Shown here: one piece after another, positions 26,941 to 35,515 of the stretch | Position numbering within the stretch: position 1 is the stretch's first letter | Layout of the letters: every line of letters begins with the position of its first letter | From: SPGG2 sp964194625 | Lineage (GTDB): Bacteria > Pseudomonadota > Gammaproteobacteria > Acidiferrobacterales > SPGG2 | Direction: 5' to 3' | Length of the DNA stretch: 64,000 bases | Assembly: GCA_964194625.1 (NCBI GenBank) | Contig: CAXMNC010000207.1 | Span: 1-64,000 of the forward strand | Notes under the pieces: model-generated | Seen by the model: the letters and a program-made list of their open reading frames with translations, nothing else | The model's database searches: none | What the model was told of the DNA's origin: nothing | Translations under genes and position numbers: made by a program

Positions 26941-27558
26941 TCAATTCTTTCGACCTAACACACAACCCTGCTCTTCGAATCCCACTGAATGGGGAACCTT
27001 CAAAGGCGCTTCGTCTGACCAGCGCCATCGGGTTTGCGAAAACAACCGTCGCATTTCTGACAAATCGCAGTGAAATGGCGGACCGCCCGGTCGCTCCGTT
27101 TGCATAAAGAGTATGAATAGCTGGCCATCCGAGTGAAGCCAGCGGTGCAAGCGCCGCTCGTAGTCCGGCCATTGCGACAGCACCATCGCACACAAACTGG
27201 TTTGATCATAGATCGCATCGTAGGCGCCATCAGGTTCCCATGCGAACACGTCAACCTGTTGAACGTCCGCGTGCAATCGCTGCTCGCCTAGACGTTGCTG
27301 CAGAGTAGCGATCGCCGTCGGCGCGACGTCCAGAGCGGTAACATCGAAACCACAACGTGTTAACTCTATTACTTCGTGGCCACGCCCACAGCCGGGTACT
27401 AGAATGCGTCCGGGGATCAGCGTACCCGTCTCGAGCCAATGATATAGCGCCGGACTTACACCTTGCCTGTCCCAGGGTATGTGACCATCGGCGTAACGGT
27501 TATCCCACCATTCTCGACTTAGGTCCTTGTCTTCGCTCACGCCAAGCCCCGCGTGCAA
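26941..27558 (-). CDS. Thiopurine S-methyltransferase family methyltransferase
   Basis: Class I SAM-dependent methyltransferase, 205 residues. The TPMT family is recognisable from WWDNRYADGHIPWDRQGVSPAL, the SAM loop LVPGCGRGHEV, and DQTSLCAM in the middle. Bacterial members act on thiols or metalloids such as selenium or tellurium compounds; the natural substrate is not known. It lies 6 bases after the phosphodiesterase-like gene on the same strand. Confidence 0.9.
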   Translation of the reverse strand: MHAGLGVSEDKDLSREWWDNRYADGHIPWDRQGVSPALYHWLETGTLIPGRILVPGCGRGHEVIELTRCGFDVTALDVAPTAIATLQQRLGEQRLHADVQQVDVFAWEPDGAYDAIYDQTSLCAMVLSQWPDYERRLHRWLHSDGQLFILFMQTERPGGPPFHCDLSEMRRLFSQTRWRWSDEAPLKVPHSVGFEEQGCVLGRKN

Positions 27559-27564
27559 TCGACA

Positions 27565-28722
27565 CTAGGTCTCGACAACGATAAGAGGGACATACATCTC
27601 CTCTTCGCTAACACCGCCATGGACACTGGTGTGCTCATAACGGCGTTCGCCGAAAGTCCAATCCTTGATGACATAGCGGCCCTTCATTACCAACGCATAG
27701 TGTCCAATCCTATCCCATAGTCGTGGATTCGGCTCGCCAAGCCCGAAGAAACCCTGCTCCACTAATTGCCTGCTTTCGTAGATCTCAGCACAGTAACCAA
27801 ATCGGTCTTGGGCGTATTCTTTAAACCGCTCGTGCCGATCAGGATGCACATAGCAGAACGCAACACGCGGTTCGCCACATAACGGCAATGCAAGTGTGCT
27901 TGCCAGCTCTGGATGTGACTTTAGTTGAACTAGTCTGTCTGGCCCAGTGTCGATAAAGCCATGATCAGCGGTCACAATTACAGTTGTACCACTACCCTCA
28001 ATACGATCAAGGAAACGTGCAAATGCCGCGTCCAGTTGATCGAAATGTTTTGTTACCTCCTTGCTTTGCGTTCCGTGGGTGTGTGACAGGGTGTCAAATT
28101 CTGGCCAGTAGGCATAGATGTATTGGCGTGAACCAGTGCGACGGATAATTTTCTCGATAACTCGAAAACACTGCTTCAACGATGTATACGCCCATCTTTC
28201 GGCCGGTCCACTGTGGGCAGTCGTGTATTCAGATTCGACGATATGAGCAGGTAAGACGATATGAGAAGGGGTGTCGATGCCTTCGAACATAGACGGCTGA
28301 TCGAATAACTTACGGGCATCGACACCGGCGTTTGTTAACGACGTCTCACTTGAGCGTCGCCTAAACAGCAGTGGCGCCACAACAGCACCGAGTTCCTTAA
28401 AATAGGTGAACCAACCAGTAAGGGCGTGTTGTTGTGGCGCCGTGCCGGTAAAAAAGCTGGTAATAGCGGACGCCGTGGTCGATGGAAATACCGACGTTAT
28501 ACGATCTACCAGGTGTCCATAGAGGACACCTCGACCACGCTGTTTCAAGTAAGTATGACCAAGGCCGTCAATAACAATAAGCACGATGCTACCGGCAGTA
28601 TTGGGCTTCGATAGAGTCAGCTGCGACAAAGTGCCATAACTTGGCTGGCGGCCGCCCAATGCGACCTGAATTGAGCTTACTAGATTAACAATACTTCCGT
28701 TTTTGTAGTCTGGTAAGTGCAC
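27565..28722 (-). CDS. Alkaline phosphatase-superfamily phosphodiesterase (NPP-like)
   Basis: A 385-residue protein of the type I phosphodiesterase/nucleotide pyrophosphatase group. VLIVIDGLGHTYL carries the first metal Asp, SVFPSTTASAITSFFTG the catalytic Thr, and YWPEFDTLSHTHG, VTADHGFID and VHGGVSEEEM the remaining metal ligands. No signal peptide is present, so it is cytoplasmic. Hydrolyses phosphodiester or phosphonate bonds; the substrate is unknown. It is probably cotranscribed with the TPMT-like gene. Confidence 0.88.
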   Translation of the reverse strand: MHLPDYKNGSIVNLVSSIQVALGGRQPSYGTLSQLTLSKPNTAGSIVLIVIDGLGHTYLKQRGRGVLYGHLVDRITSVFPSTTASAITSFFTGTAPQQHALTGWFTYFKELGAVVAPLLFRRRSSETSLTNAGVDARKLFDQPSMFEGIDTPSHIVLPAHIVESEYTTAHSGPAERWAYTSLKQCFRVIEKIIRRTGSRQYIYAYWPEFDTLSHTHGTQSKEVTKHFDQLDAAFARFLDRIEGSGTTVIVTADHGFIDTGPDRLVQLKSHPELASTLALPLCGEPRVAFCYVHPDRHERFKEYAQDRFGYCAEIYESRQLVEQGFFGLGEPNPRLWDRIGHYALVMKGRYVIKDWTFGERRYEHTSVHGGVSEEEMYVPLIVVET

Positions 28723-28768
28723 CCGCTACCCGTGGGACGAAGTTAATGTTTTCACTATTCTTGTCTCT

Positions 28769-29467
28769 CTAGGGCAAGTCAAACATTAGTACTTCTGCTG
28801 ATTCGTCCGTAGACAAGTTGATCACTTCTTCGTCGTTAATCGTTGCGCTATCACCAGCCACAATGATGTGTCCACTGAGAACGGCTTCCCCGCGGGCGAC
28901 ATGTAGCAAGGTCTGTCGACCTGCCGCAAGAGTGTGATTCATCGTTTCCCCCCGCTTTAACCTTGCCATATACATAAACGCATTCTGGTTCAACGTCAGC
29001 GATCCCTCACGCCCATCGGGGGAGACCAATAGTTGCCATTGGCCGCTGTCGTTTCTGTCGTCGAATCGCCGCTGTTCGTAACTCGGTACAATCCCTGTTA
29101 CCGCTGGCAGTATCCATATCTGCAGAAAATGCGCTGGTTCTGTCTTGGACGCATTGTACTCGCTGTGGGTGATACCGGTTCCCGCGCTCATGCGCTGGAC
29201 CTCACCCGGTCGGATGACCGAACCATTACCTAGGCTATCCTTGTGTTCCAACCCGCCGTCGAGCACATAGCTGATAATCTCCATGTCGCGATGAGAATGA
29301 CTGCCAAACCCAGCCGCCGGCACTATGCGGTCTTCATTAATAACTCTGAGCACGGAATAGCCCATGTGATCGGGGTCATGGTAGTTCGAAAATGAGAACG
29401 TGTGGCGGCTATCTAGCCAATCAAGCTGGCTGCGACCGCGATCTTGAGAGCGCCTCAGGCGGATCAT
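28769..29467 (-). CDS. Pirin family protein (YhhW-like)
   Basis: Two-domain cupin of 232 residues. The N-terminal cupin has the metal motif GSHSHRDMEIISYVLDG, then HKDSLGN, the characteristic RMSAGTGITHSEYN, and HFLQIWILP. YhhW of E. coli is a quercetin 2,3-dioxygenase in vitro, but pirins vary and may be redox-responsive regulators. It follows serA on the same strand with a 33-base gap. Confidence 0.93.
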   Translation of the reverse strand: MIRLRRSQDRGRSQLDWLDSRHTFSFSNYHDPDHMGYSVLRVINEDRIVPAAGFGSHSHRDMEIISYVLDGGLEHKDSLGNGSVIRPGEVQRMSAGTGITHSEYNASKTEPAHFLQIWILPAVTGIVPSYEQRRFDDRNDSGQWQLLVSPDGREGSLTLNQNAFMYMARLKRGETMNHTLAAGRQTLLHVARGEAVLSGHIIVAGDSATINDEEVINLSTDESAEVLMFDLP

Positions 29468-29500
29468 CCTGTTTCTTGTTCGTGTAATAGGTTCAACGCT

Positions 29501-31087
29501 CTAAAGATCCAAAAACTTAAGCTTGGTGATGGCCGGGACTTTTTTAAGCGCATCCAGTGCTGCCGGTGGCGGCTCGCTGTCGAGATTAATGAAAGATAAC
29601 GCCTCTTCACCGGGTTTGTTGCGACCCATGCGCCACTCGCCAATGTTTACTTCATAGGCACCAAGAATCGTGCCTACTTGCCCGATCACACCGGGCACAT
29701 CTTTATTTAGCATAATGAGCAGCGGTCCCGTGGGATCGGCATCCAGATGGTGGTGACTGACCTGGACGATGCGCGGCTGTCGGCCACCAAACAACACGCC
29801 GGCTATGACACGATTTCCGTCGTCCCAATGCGCCCGGCAATAAATGACGTTAGCATAATCCGCCGCACTAAGGCCCTTGGACTGCGAGATGGCAATACCG
29901 TGTTCCTCAGCAAGCACTGGTGCATTGACATAGTTGACTGCATCGGCGAGGAAACTTTCGAGCAGCCCTTTCAGCAGCGCGGCTGCCACTGGTCGTGTCA
30001 TGTCCTCGATCGCGTCGCCACGCAGCTCCACCTCGACTCGGCGAATCGGTGCGGGTGCCATGTGAAAATGCAATGCACCAATCTTCTCTGCCAGCGTCAT
30101 ATACGGCAGCACTGTGGCGTAATCCGGGCCTGCCTGAAAGGGCACGTTGATGCTGTTACGAAAGTCATTGCCGCGCAATGCGTCTAGCACTTGATCGACG
30201 ATTTTTATCGACACGTCGCGTTGTGCTTCTACCGTGCTCGCACCGATATGCGGCGTGTGTACAACATTGGGCAGTCCGATGAGCGGATTGTCAGATGTCG
30301 GCGGTTCCTGCGAGTAGACATCGGTACCGACGGCGCGCACCTTGCCGCTTTTGAGAGCGCTGGCCAATGCTGCCTCATCGACTAGCGCACCCCGGGCTGT
30401 GTTAACTAGTATCACGCCGTCCTTTACTCGACTGAGGGTGTCAGCGTTGACAATCCGTTCCGTCTCCGGGGATTTACTGGCGTGCAGTGAAATATAATCG
30501 GCCTGCTCGAACAGTTCGTCCAGATCGACAAGCGTAACCCCGACTTCTTGACCTATTTCTTCCGACACATAAGGATCGAAGGCAACCACCTCCATCCCGA
30601 ATGCTTGCGCCCGCGTGGCCACCAGCCGCGCTATGCGGCCGAACCCAATGAGTCCGAGCTTCTTCCGATAAAGCTGAATCCCTGTAAACGCTGATCGACC
30701 CCACTTGCCTTCTTTCACTAGCGAATGTGACTGAACCGTGTAGCGACTGGCGGCGAGCATTAGAGCCATAGTTTGTTCTGCCGCCGCGATAGCGTTGGCT
30801 TCTGGGGTGTTCATCACTATCACACCACGAGCGGTGGCCGCTTTAACATCGACGTTATCGACACCGACACCGGCCCGACCGACGACCTTTAGTTGCCGAG
30901 CCGCTGCTAACAAATCGGCATCCAGTTTCGTGGTACTACGAATGATGATGGCATCGTAATCGCCGATAATCTTAAGCAGCTCGGCCTTATTCTGGCCGGT
31001 CTTGACATCAGCCTGCACATCGCCTGCAGATTGGATCCGATCCAACCCTGCCTTTCCTAACTTGTCTGCTACCAGAACTCGAAACAT
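29501..31087 (-). CDS. serA: D-3-phosphoglycerate dehydrogenase
   Basis: First step of serine synthesis: oxidises 3-phosphoglycerate to phosphohydroxypyruvate with NAD+. It is the long form, 528 residues, with catalytic domain, NAD domain (GLIGFGRIARLVATRA), a middle ASB domain and a C-terminal ACT domain (LIMLNKDVPGVIGQVG) expected to sense serine. The catalytic Arg and His are in NTARGALVDEAAL and PHIGAST. The serB-like gene lies just upstream on the same strand, so two steps of the pathway are together. Confidence 0.96.
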   Translation of the reverse strand: MFRVLVADKLGKAGLDRIQSAGDVQADVKTGQNKAELLKIIGDYDAIIIRSTTKLDADLLAAARQLKVVGRAGVGVDNVDVKAATARGVIVMNTPEANAIAAAEQTMALMLAASRYTVQSHSLVKEGKWGRSAFTGIQLYRKKLGLIGFGRIARLVATRAQAFGMEVVAFDPYVSEEIGQEVGVTLVDLDELFEQADYISLHASKSPETERIVNADTLSRVKDGVILVNTARGALVDEAALASALKSGKVRAVGTDVYSQEPPTSDNPLIGLPNVVHTPHIGASTVEAQRDVSIKIVDQVLDALRGNDFRNSINVPFQAGPDYATVLPYMTLAEKIGALHFHMAPAPIRRVEVELRGDAIEDMTRPVAAALLKGLLESFLADAVNYVNAPVLAEEHGIAISQSKGLSAADYANVIYCRAHWDDGNRVIAGVLFGGRQPRIVQVSHHHLDADPTGPLLIMLNKDVPGVIGQVGTILGAYEVNIGEWRMGRNKPGEEALSFINLDSEPPPAALDALKKVPAITKLKFLDL

Positions 31088-31130
31088 CGAAATTCGGTCA
31101 ACCTAAGATTTGTGTTACCGGATCATTCAT

Positions 31131-31976
31131 CTAGGAACCGTGGTTAGCCGCCCATGCGCTTTCAAACTTGGTTCGCAACGGTTCATCCCGAAACTCAAGC
31201 GCTCCAGACGTCACTAGCTCGACCGCCTTACGTACCAATTCAGGGTTGGCGTGATCGCGCTTACAAAGCATCGCCGGCCCCGCCGCCAGCGCCAGTACCG
31301 GTGCCAGGCTGGGGCAGCGTATAAAGACCGGCGCATCACGCTCAACAGCAGCCCGAACTACAACCCCGCCATAACCGAGAAACAGGTCGACGGCACGAGC
31401 GGCTTGCAAATCACTGGTGCCATCACCAACGAGCAGGCTGCGACCAGAACACCCACTAAGAAGTTTTTTTATTATATCGGCCTTACCATCGCTGACGGCC
31501 AGCGCCCCTTTGCGATAATCGAGGTAACGGTCTTCTTTGTTATCGATACCGGTTTCTCGTCCACGCCACCACTCACCTGCCAACTTATCATAGTCCACGT
31601 CCACTGCCTGAATGTGTTCCGGCGGGACGCCCAGGGACACGCCGAACTCCCTTACCGGTTCATAAAGACCGCCGCTAATGATATAGACCTGATGCCCGAG
31701 CGCCATGAGCATATTGACCACGGCAGCTGCATCCTCAACCGTATGGCGCTTGTATACTTCTCGCAGTGCACGTATGTCGCCTCGAGTGGCGTTGATCGCT
31801 TGCAGACGCTCGCCATAGATCTCGTCGAGATCGATAAGCCCATCCATCGCCGCCTGTGTGAGTTCCTTAACGCGTTCGCCTAGACCTGCGTTTACCGCTA
31901 GCACATCAATGCCCTCGACGGTTGTCAGCGTCGAGTCACAGTCGAAAAACACGTGCGTGTAGCGCAACCAACGCAT
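31131..31976 (-). CDS. serB: HAD family phosphatase, probable phosphoserine phosphatase
   Basis: Dephosphorylates phosphoserine in the last step of serine synthesis, inferred mainly from its position next to serA and its SerB-like motifs. HAD motif I is FFDCDSTL (Asp12, Asp14), motif II IISGG, and motif III/IV LLVGDGTSDLQAA. It has 281 residues with no ACT domain. Other C1-capped HAD phosphatases could look similar. The gap to serA is 43 bases, consistent with one transcript. Confidence 0.87.
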   Translation of the reverse strand: MRWLRYTHVFFDCDSTLTTVEGIDVLAVNAGLGERVKELTQAAMDGLIDLDEIYGERLQAINATRGDIRALREVYKRHTVEDAAAVVNMLMALGHQVYIISGGLYEPVREFGVSLGVPPEHIQAVDVDYDKLAGEWWRGRETGIDNKEDRYLDYRKGALAVSDGKADIIKKLLSGCSGRSLLVGDGTSDLQAARAVDLFLGYGGVVVRAAVERDAPVFIRCPSLAPVLALAAGPAMLCKRDHANPELVRKAVELVTSGALEFRDEPLRTKFESAWAANHGS

Positions 31977-32290
31977 GTTATTTGTCAGTAGCGTTTCGGA
32001 TTATTCTCGAATCCACATTTGTTTACTAAACAGCAAAGCAACAAGCGTCACGACCACTGGCGGTGGGCATGCTTTGATTCCACTTGTGTGGTGGAAACAG
32101 CTCTAGGTAGGCGAAGTCCTTACGATACCTGGGACCCCCGAAACAGCGACGAGAAAGGTCCAAGTCTGGCTTGGTCGCCTTGCACGCACCTACCTTCAAC
32201 AGATCGGCAAGTTCCGCCCAAACGGATGTCGTAGACCAATTATCACACATCGCCAAATCGAGGGCGACAAACTACGAGCAGTCATGAAGA
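31977..32290. other. Intergenic region with no recognised gene
   Basis: Short overlapping open frames occur on both strands (32019-32234 forward and 32026-32256 reverse) but neither has a clear ribosome-binding site or a recognisable product. A small inverted repeat TTCCAC/GTGGAA lies near 32075-32095. The region should contain the leftward promoter for the serB-like and serA genes. Confidence 0.5.
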
Positions 32291-32854
32291 TTATTCGGCT
32301 AGAAGATCAACGATTCGCTTCTCAATCGCTTTAGCCCGCTTATCAGCTTTGTGGGTTTCGCCGATATAGGCGGCGCGTACTCTCCCCTGTTTGTCGATCA
32401 AATAAAACGTTGGCCAATAGCGATTATTCATAGCCCGCCAATAGGAAAAATCGTTGTCGATCATAACGGGGTGATCGAGCTCGAATTCCTTAACCTTTTT
32501 GACGATGTTCGCACGTATCCGTTCATGTTCAAATTCCGGGGTATGTACCCCGATGGCCGTGAACGCTTGATCCGCAAACCGCTTTTCCACAGACTTTAAC
32601 CACGGAAAGGAGCGGTAACAGTTCCAGCAATCGAAGGTCCAAAAGTCCAAGAGTACGACCTGACCTCGGAGATCTGTGAGGGTCAGCGGCGCTGAATTAA
32701 TCCACTCGTTGGGTTTGTGATGGGTAAAATTGGGTGCCGCCGGGGCATCATTGATGTCAATGGCCTTGACCCGGGGCGCAAATACCATGGTCAGCGCCAG
32801 CCCGAAGACCCCGATCACCAACAAACCTATCAGTAATTTCTGTTTATACGTCAA
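32291..32854 (-). CDS. Membrane-anchored thioredoxin-like protein (TlpA/redoxin type)
   Basis: A 187-residue thiol-disulfide protein tethered to the inner membrane by an N-terminal helix (LLIGLLVIGVFGLALTMVFA), with the thioredoxin domain in the periplasm. The active site is C76-W-N-C79 in TFDCWNCYRSFPWLK. VIDNDFSYWRAMNNRYWPTFYLI carries the cis-Pro region. The CWNC active site is uncommon compared with the CPPC or CEPC of TlpA/DsbE. It probably reduces periplasmic disulfides or takes part in cytochrome or peroxide chemistry. Confidence 0.88.
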   Translation of the reverse strand: MTYKQKLLIGLLVIGVFGLALTMVFAPRVKAIDINDAPAAPNFTHHKPNEWINSAPLTLTDLRGQVVLLDFWTFDCWNCYRSFPWLKSVEKRFADQAFTAIGVHTPEFEHERIRANIVKKVKEFELDHPVMIDNDFSYWRAMNNRYWPTFYLIDKQGRVRAAYIGETHKADKRAKAIEKRIVDLLAE

Positions 32855-32985
32855 TACTTAAGTCCTCCCACTAGATGGCATTAGTGGTCTGACCCATCGA
32901 GCACTTACAGGTTCCGTACCCTACCGCGGTTGCAGATAATGTGATAACGCGGGATTATGCTACCGGAAGATGCTGGGGATGGTAG

Positions 32986-33648
32986 ATGGTTTGGCGTGAC
33001 TTGAATATTGTTGTGGTGTTGCTCGTGGTGCTTGCGCCCTGGGCCAGCCTTAATGCCGACACGAACTTGTCGGCGATCCCTAAGGACCGAAATACGGTAC
33101 CCGATCGAATCGTGGCCCCAGACAAGGGTGTATTTTTGGTGGCCAAACCGGCGATGCGTGATCCGCGTTTCCAGCGTACGGTGGTATTGCTACTCGAACA
33201 CGACGACAACGGGACGCTGGGCGTGATTATCAACCGCGCAACCGAAATGCTATTGTCACACGCGCTGCCCGATCTCAAGGGCAGCGAAAATGGAAAACAT
33301 GCCGTATTCTTTGGTGGTCCCGTGGGATTGAACACGTTCGTTTTCTTGCTTCGCAGCAGCAAGCCGCCGCGGGCATCGTCGCACGTGATGGCGGATGTCT
33401 ATTACAGCGCCGATCGAAACACCCTCGAGACCGCACTCAATCAACACAAGAAGACAAACGAATTGCGTATGTTTTTGGGTCACTCCGGCTGGGCGCCAGG
33501 CCAGCTTGCCGGGGAACTCTTGCGCGGTGACTGGCTGCTCGTGCGGGCTGATTCTCACAGCGTGTTTGAAAAGAACCTCGATGCGCTGTGGCGAGAACTA
33601 ATAGACCGCGGGCCCAGGCGTGAACTGATCGTCAACGCTATGTACTAA
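32986..33648 (+). CDS. YqgE/AlgH family protein with an N-terminal export signal
   Basis: DUF179/AlgH fold of about 185 residues: GVFLVAKPAMRDPRFQRTVV, then NGTLGVIINR, VFFGGPVG, FLGHSGWAPGQLAGEL and WLLV. The family is normally cytoplasmic. Here the first ~25 residues (LNIVVVLLVVLAPWASLNA) are a hydrophobic signal-like segment, giving 220 residues in all. It diverges from the thioredoxin-like gene, whose product is also outside the membrane. The molecular role of AlgH proteins is not settled. Confidence 0.88.
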   Translation: MVWRDLNIVVVLLVVLAPWASLNADTNLSAIPKDRNTVPDRIVAPDKGVFLVAKPAMRDPRFQRTVVLLLEHDDNGTLGVIINRATEMLLSHALPDLKGSENGKHAVFFGGPVGLNTFVFLLRSSKPPRASSHVMADVYYSADRNTLETALNQHKKTNELRMFLGHSGWAPGQLAGELLRGDWLLVRADSHSVFEKNLDALWRELIDRGPRRELIVNAMY

Positions 33649-33674
33649 TGGTATAAAATTCATCAATTCATCGA

Positions 33675-34082
33675 TCATTTCTTATCTACCTTTAACATCT
33701 TCTTAAGATCAGCAAAAGGCTTATGGGTAACCGTCCCGTCTCCGTCCGGCGTGATCACACGGCCATCAGCAGCAAGTTCGTCAATATAGCGAGAATGTTC
33801 GTTATCGTGACAATAACGGCATAAAAGCTCCCAATTGCTGCCGTCGGCAGGGTTGTTGTCGTGGTTGTGGTCTTTGTGGTGCACCGTAAGCTCGAATAAG
33901 TTACTGCGATCGAACTGCCGGCCACATCGGGTACACACCCAAGGGTAGATCTTCAGCGCTTGCTCGCGATAACCCTGTGCACGCGCCGCGCGCTCTTTTG
34001 TTGCCTCAGCTACGAGTCGGTCGAGCTTGGCGCGATCGGGCTTGCTACCCACTTTCTTCCGTGGGGCAGATTTTTTCTCCAC
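33675..34082 (-). CDS. yajD: YajD family HNH nuclease
   Basis: A 135-residue HNH-type nuclease. The zinc-binding Cys pairs are VCTRCG and CRYCH; the catalytic core is LTVHHKDHNHDNNPADGSNWELL. The N-terminal ~45 residues are very rich in Lys and Arg. E. coli YajD is similar in size. Biological target unknown. It is on the same strand as arfB, with about 100 bases between them. Confidence 0.93.
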   Translation of the reverse strand: MEKKSAPRKKVGSKPDRAKLDRLVAEATKERAARAQGYREQALKIYPWVCTRCGRQFDRSNLFELTVHHKDHNHDNNPADGSNWELLCRYCHDNEHSRYIDELAADGRVITPDGDGTVTHKPFADLKKMLKVDKK

Positions 34083-34183
34083 CGTATAGTGTCCTTGGTG
34101 TGGTCTAGGTGGTGCTTACAGTTATTTTAGTATTAAAGCCGCCCGCGGTCGTCTTTCAATTACACCCGTGATAGCGCTAGCTT

Positions 34184-34609
34184 TCACGCGTCTGCGTCAG
34201 AAACAGCTCGCCGCAACTGCTTGGCCCCGCCTCGGTGACGTTTGTCACTGAGTCGCCGCTGCTTGACGGCCTTCGACAATCTCGTCTTGCGGCGAGTTTT
34301 GGGCCGATGCGTGGCCCTACGTATTAGGGCAACTAGGCGATCGATCGCATCCTGACGATTTCGTTCTTGCGTCCGAAATCGCCGAGCATCTATGACGAGA
34401 ATACCGGCGCTAGTGATCCGCCTGCCCGCCAATTTAATTAGTCGCTGGCGAACATCCTCGGGCAGTGAGGGCGATTTGGCAACGTCAAAACGTAGTTGAG
34501 CCGCTGTCGCTACTTTGTTCACTTTCTGTCCACCTGGACCAGAAGCGCGGACAAATCGCAACCGAATTTCACCCTCATGGAGCGCTAAGGTGCGCGTAAC
34601 TTGAATCAT
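34184..34609 (-). CDS. arfB: Alternative ribosome-rescue factor B (peptidyl-tRNA hydrolase ArfB/YaeJ)
   Basis: Rescues ribosomes stalled on non-stop mRNA by hydrolysing peptidyl-tRNA. It has 141 residues. The GGQ motif is at 26-28 in SGPGGQKVNKV. The C-terminal ~35 residues form the basic tail that enters the empty mRNA channel (RRKTRLSKAVKQRRLSDKRH). It works without a stop codon in the A site. A strong hairpin separates it from the upstream zinc-ribbon gene. Confidence 0.95.
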   Translation of the reverse strand: MIQVTRTLALHEGEIRLRFVRASGPGGQKVNKVATAAQLRFDVAKSPSLPEDVRQRLIKLAGRRITSAGILVIDARRFRTQERNRQDAIDRLVALIRRATHRPKTRRKTRLSKAVKQRRLSDKRHRGGAKQLRRAVSDADA

Positions 34610-34633
34610 GGCGTTTTCTACTGGCCGAAACAG

Positions 34634-34657
34634 AAAGCCCGACAGATGCCGGGCTTT
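34634..34657 (-). terminator. Rho-independent terminator after the zinc-ribbon gene
   Basis: A perfect 8-base stem AAAGCCCG/CGGGCTTT with an 8-base loop. Read on the minus strand it is followed by a T-rich stretch (CTGTTT). It lies 30 bases after the stop of the 34687-34926 gene and 25 bases before the arfB start. Confidence 0.8.
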
Positions 34658-34686
34658 AGTACAAATCGGTGACAGATCTCGAACAT

Positions 34687-34926
34687 TTAGAGATTCGGAT
34701 AATTCGCCTTTCGGCCATCACACCGCTTGGAAATAAGCGTAACCCCCGGCGCGCGCGACGCCTTTACCGGGAACTTTTTATGACATTCCGGACAATAATA
34801 GGTTTCTGGGCCTTCGTAACCGATGCGCCCGGGTACCCTGACGCTAAACACGCACCCACAAAACCCGCACGTCTGCTGAAAGGTCCCGCGGACATAGGGA
34901 GGCGTACCTTCTACTAATATACTCAT
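34687..34926 (-). CDS. Small zinc-ribbon protein (79 residues)
   Basis: The start at 34926 has AAGGAG with a seven-base gap, so the longer open frame to 35049 is not needed. Four Cys form a zinc ribbon: C20-x2-C23 (plus C25) and C45-x2-C48. The C-terminus is basic. No family is recognised, although small ribbon proteins of this kind often bind RNA or nucleic-acid enzymes. The gene has its own strong terminator. Confidence 0.75.
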   Translation of the reverse strand: MSILVEGTPPYVRGTFQQTCGFCGCVFSVRVPGRIGYEGPETYYCPECHKKFPVKASRAPGVTLISKRCDGRKANYPNL

Positions 34927-35280
34927 CGATATCTCCTTGCAACTACAAAACGGGCCATCAGTGAAGCGGATATGCCCTGCGATGAGTCGGGCACGACCCC
35001 TGGTCACGGCAAGAGCCATGGTTCTGCAAAGGCGCGGATTATACCACAATCGTGTTTGTTAGGCGTACGGCATTAGGCAAAGTCCGGCACCGGCAAGGCC
35101 TTCCGGCAAATACATTTCGTTCACACGATTGGCGCTTGGTCCATCGGCCAGGCGCGTATTTTGCGGTTCTATTGCCTTGGAGTCTCGGGCTCAGTACTGA
35201 TCGGTGATCAGACCGCTCGGTTCGACGCTGGCCAATGATGCGGTTATGATACTGCGAGGTGCACAGTTAAGGTCTCAGTT
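34927..35280. other. Intergenic region between divergent zinc-ribbon and YdcH genes
   Basis: No gene recognised. A possible rightward promoter for the ydcH-like gene is TATGAT near 35247 with a weak -35-like TTCGAC 18 bases upstream. The left part should hold the leftward promoter of the zinc-ribbon gene. No structured RNA that I can name. Confidence 0.4.
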
Positions 35281-35487
35281 ATGGTGTATGACGACACCAA
35301 AGCACTGGAAGCAAGGATCAAGGAACTACAGATCGAGCACCGGGACCTTCACGATGTGATCACGCGACTGTCACAAGATGTATACGTGGATCAACTACAA
35401 CTGAGACGCCTGAAGAAGCGCAAACTGCAGTTGAAGGATCACATCGAGAGGTTGAGAAGCAAACTTATCCCTGACATGAACGCTTAG
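35281..35487 (+). CDS. YdcH family (DUF465) protein
   Basis: A 68-residue, highly charged, wholly helical protein. DUF465 features: an N-terminal helix with LEARIKELQIEHRDLHDVI and a C-terminal helix rich in Lys and Leu (LRRLKKRKLQLKDHIERL). Short coiled-coil hairpin of unknown function, cytoplasmic. Stands alone between divergent and convergent neighbours. Confidence 0.9.
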   Translation: MVYDDTKALEARIKELQIEHRDLHDVITRLSQDVYVDQLQLRRLKKRKLQLKDHIERLRSKLIPDMNA

Positions 35488-35515
35488 CCTGCATTCCTTG
35501 GCGGCTAAACGCGGG

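Noticed and set aside
26960..26990. TTCGAATCCC resembling a tRNA T-loop
   Set aside because: It is inside the TPMT-family gene and no acceptor stem or anticodon arm can be drawn around it; no tRNA was found in the window.
31251..31883. A 210-residue forward open frame opposite the serB-like gene
   Set aside because: It lies fully antisense to a well-supported gene, has no ribosome-binding site and no family resemblance.
32026..32256. A 76-residue reverse open frame between the serB-like and thioredoxin-like genes
   Set aside because: No ribosome-binding site, no recognisable product, and an overlapping frame on the other strand of similar quality.
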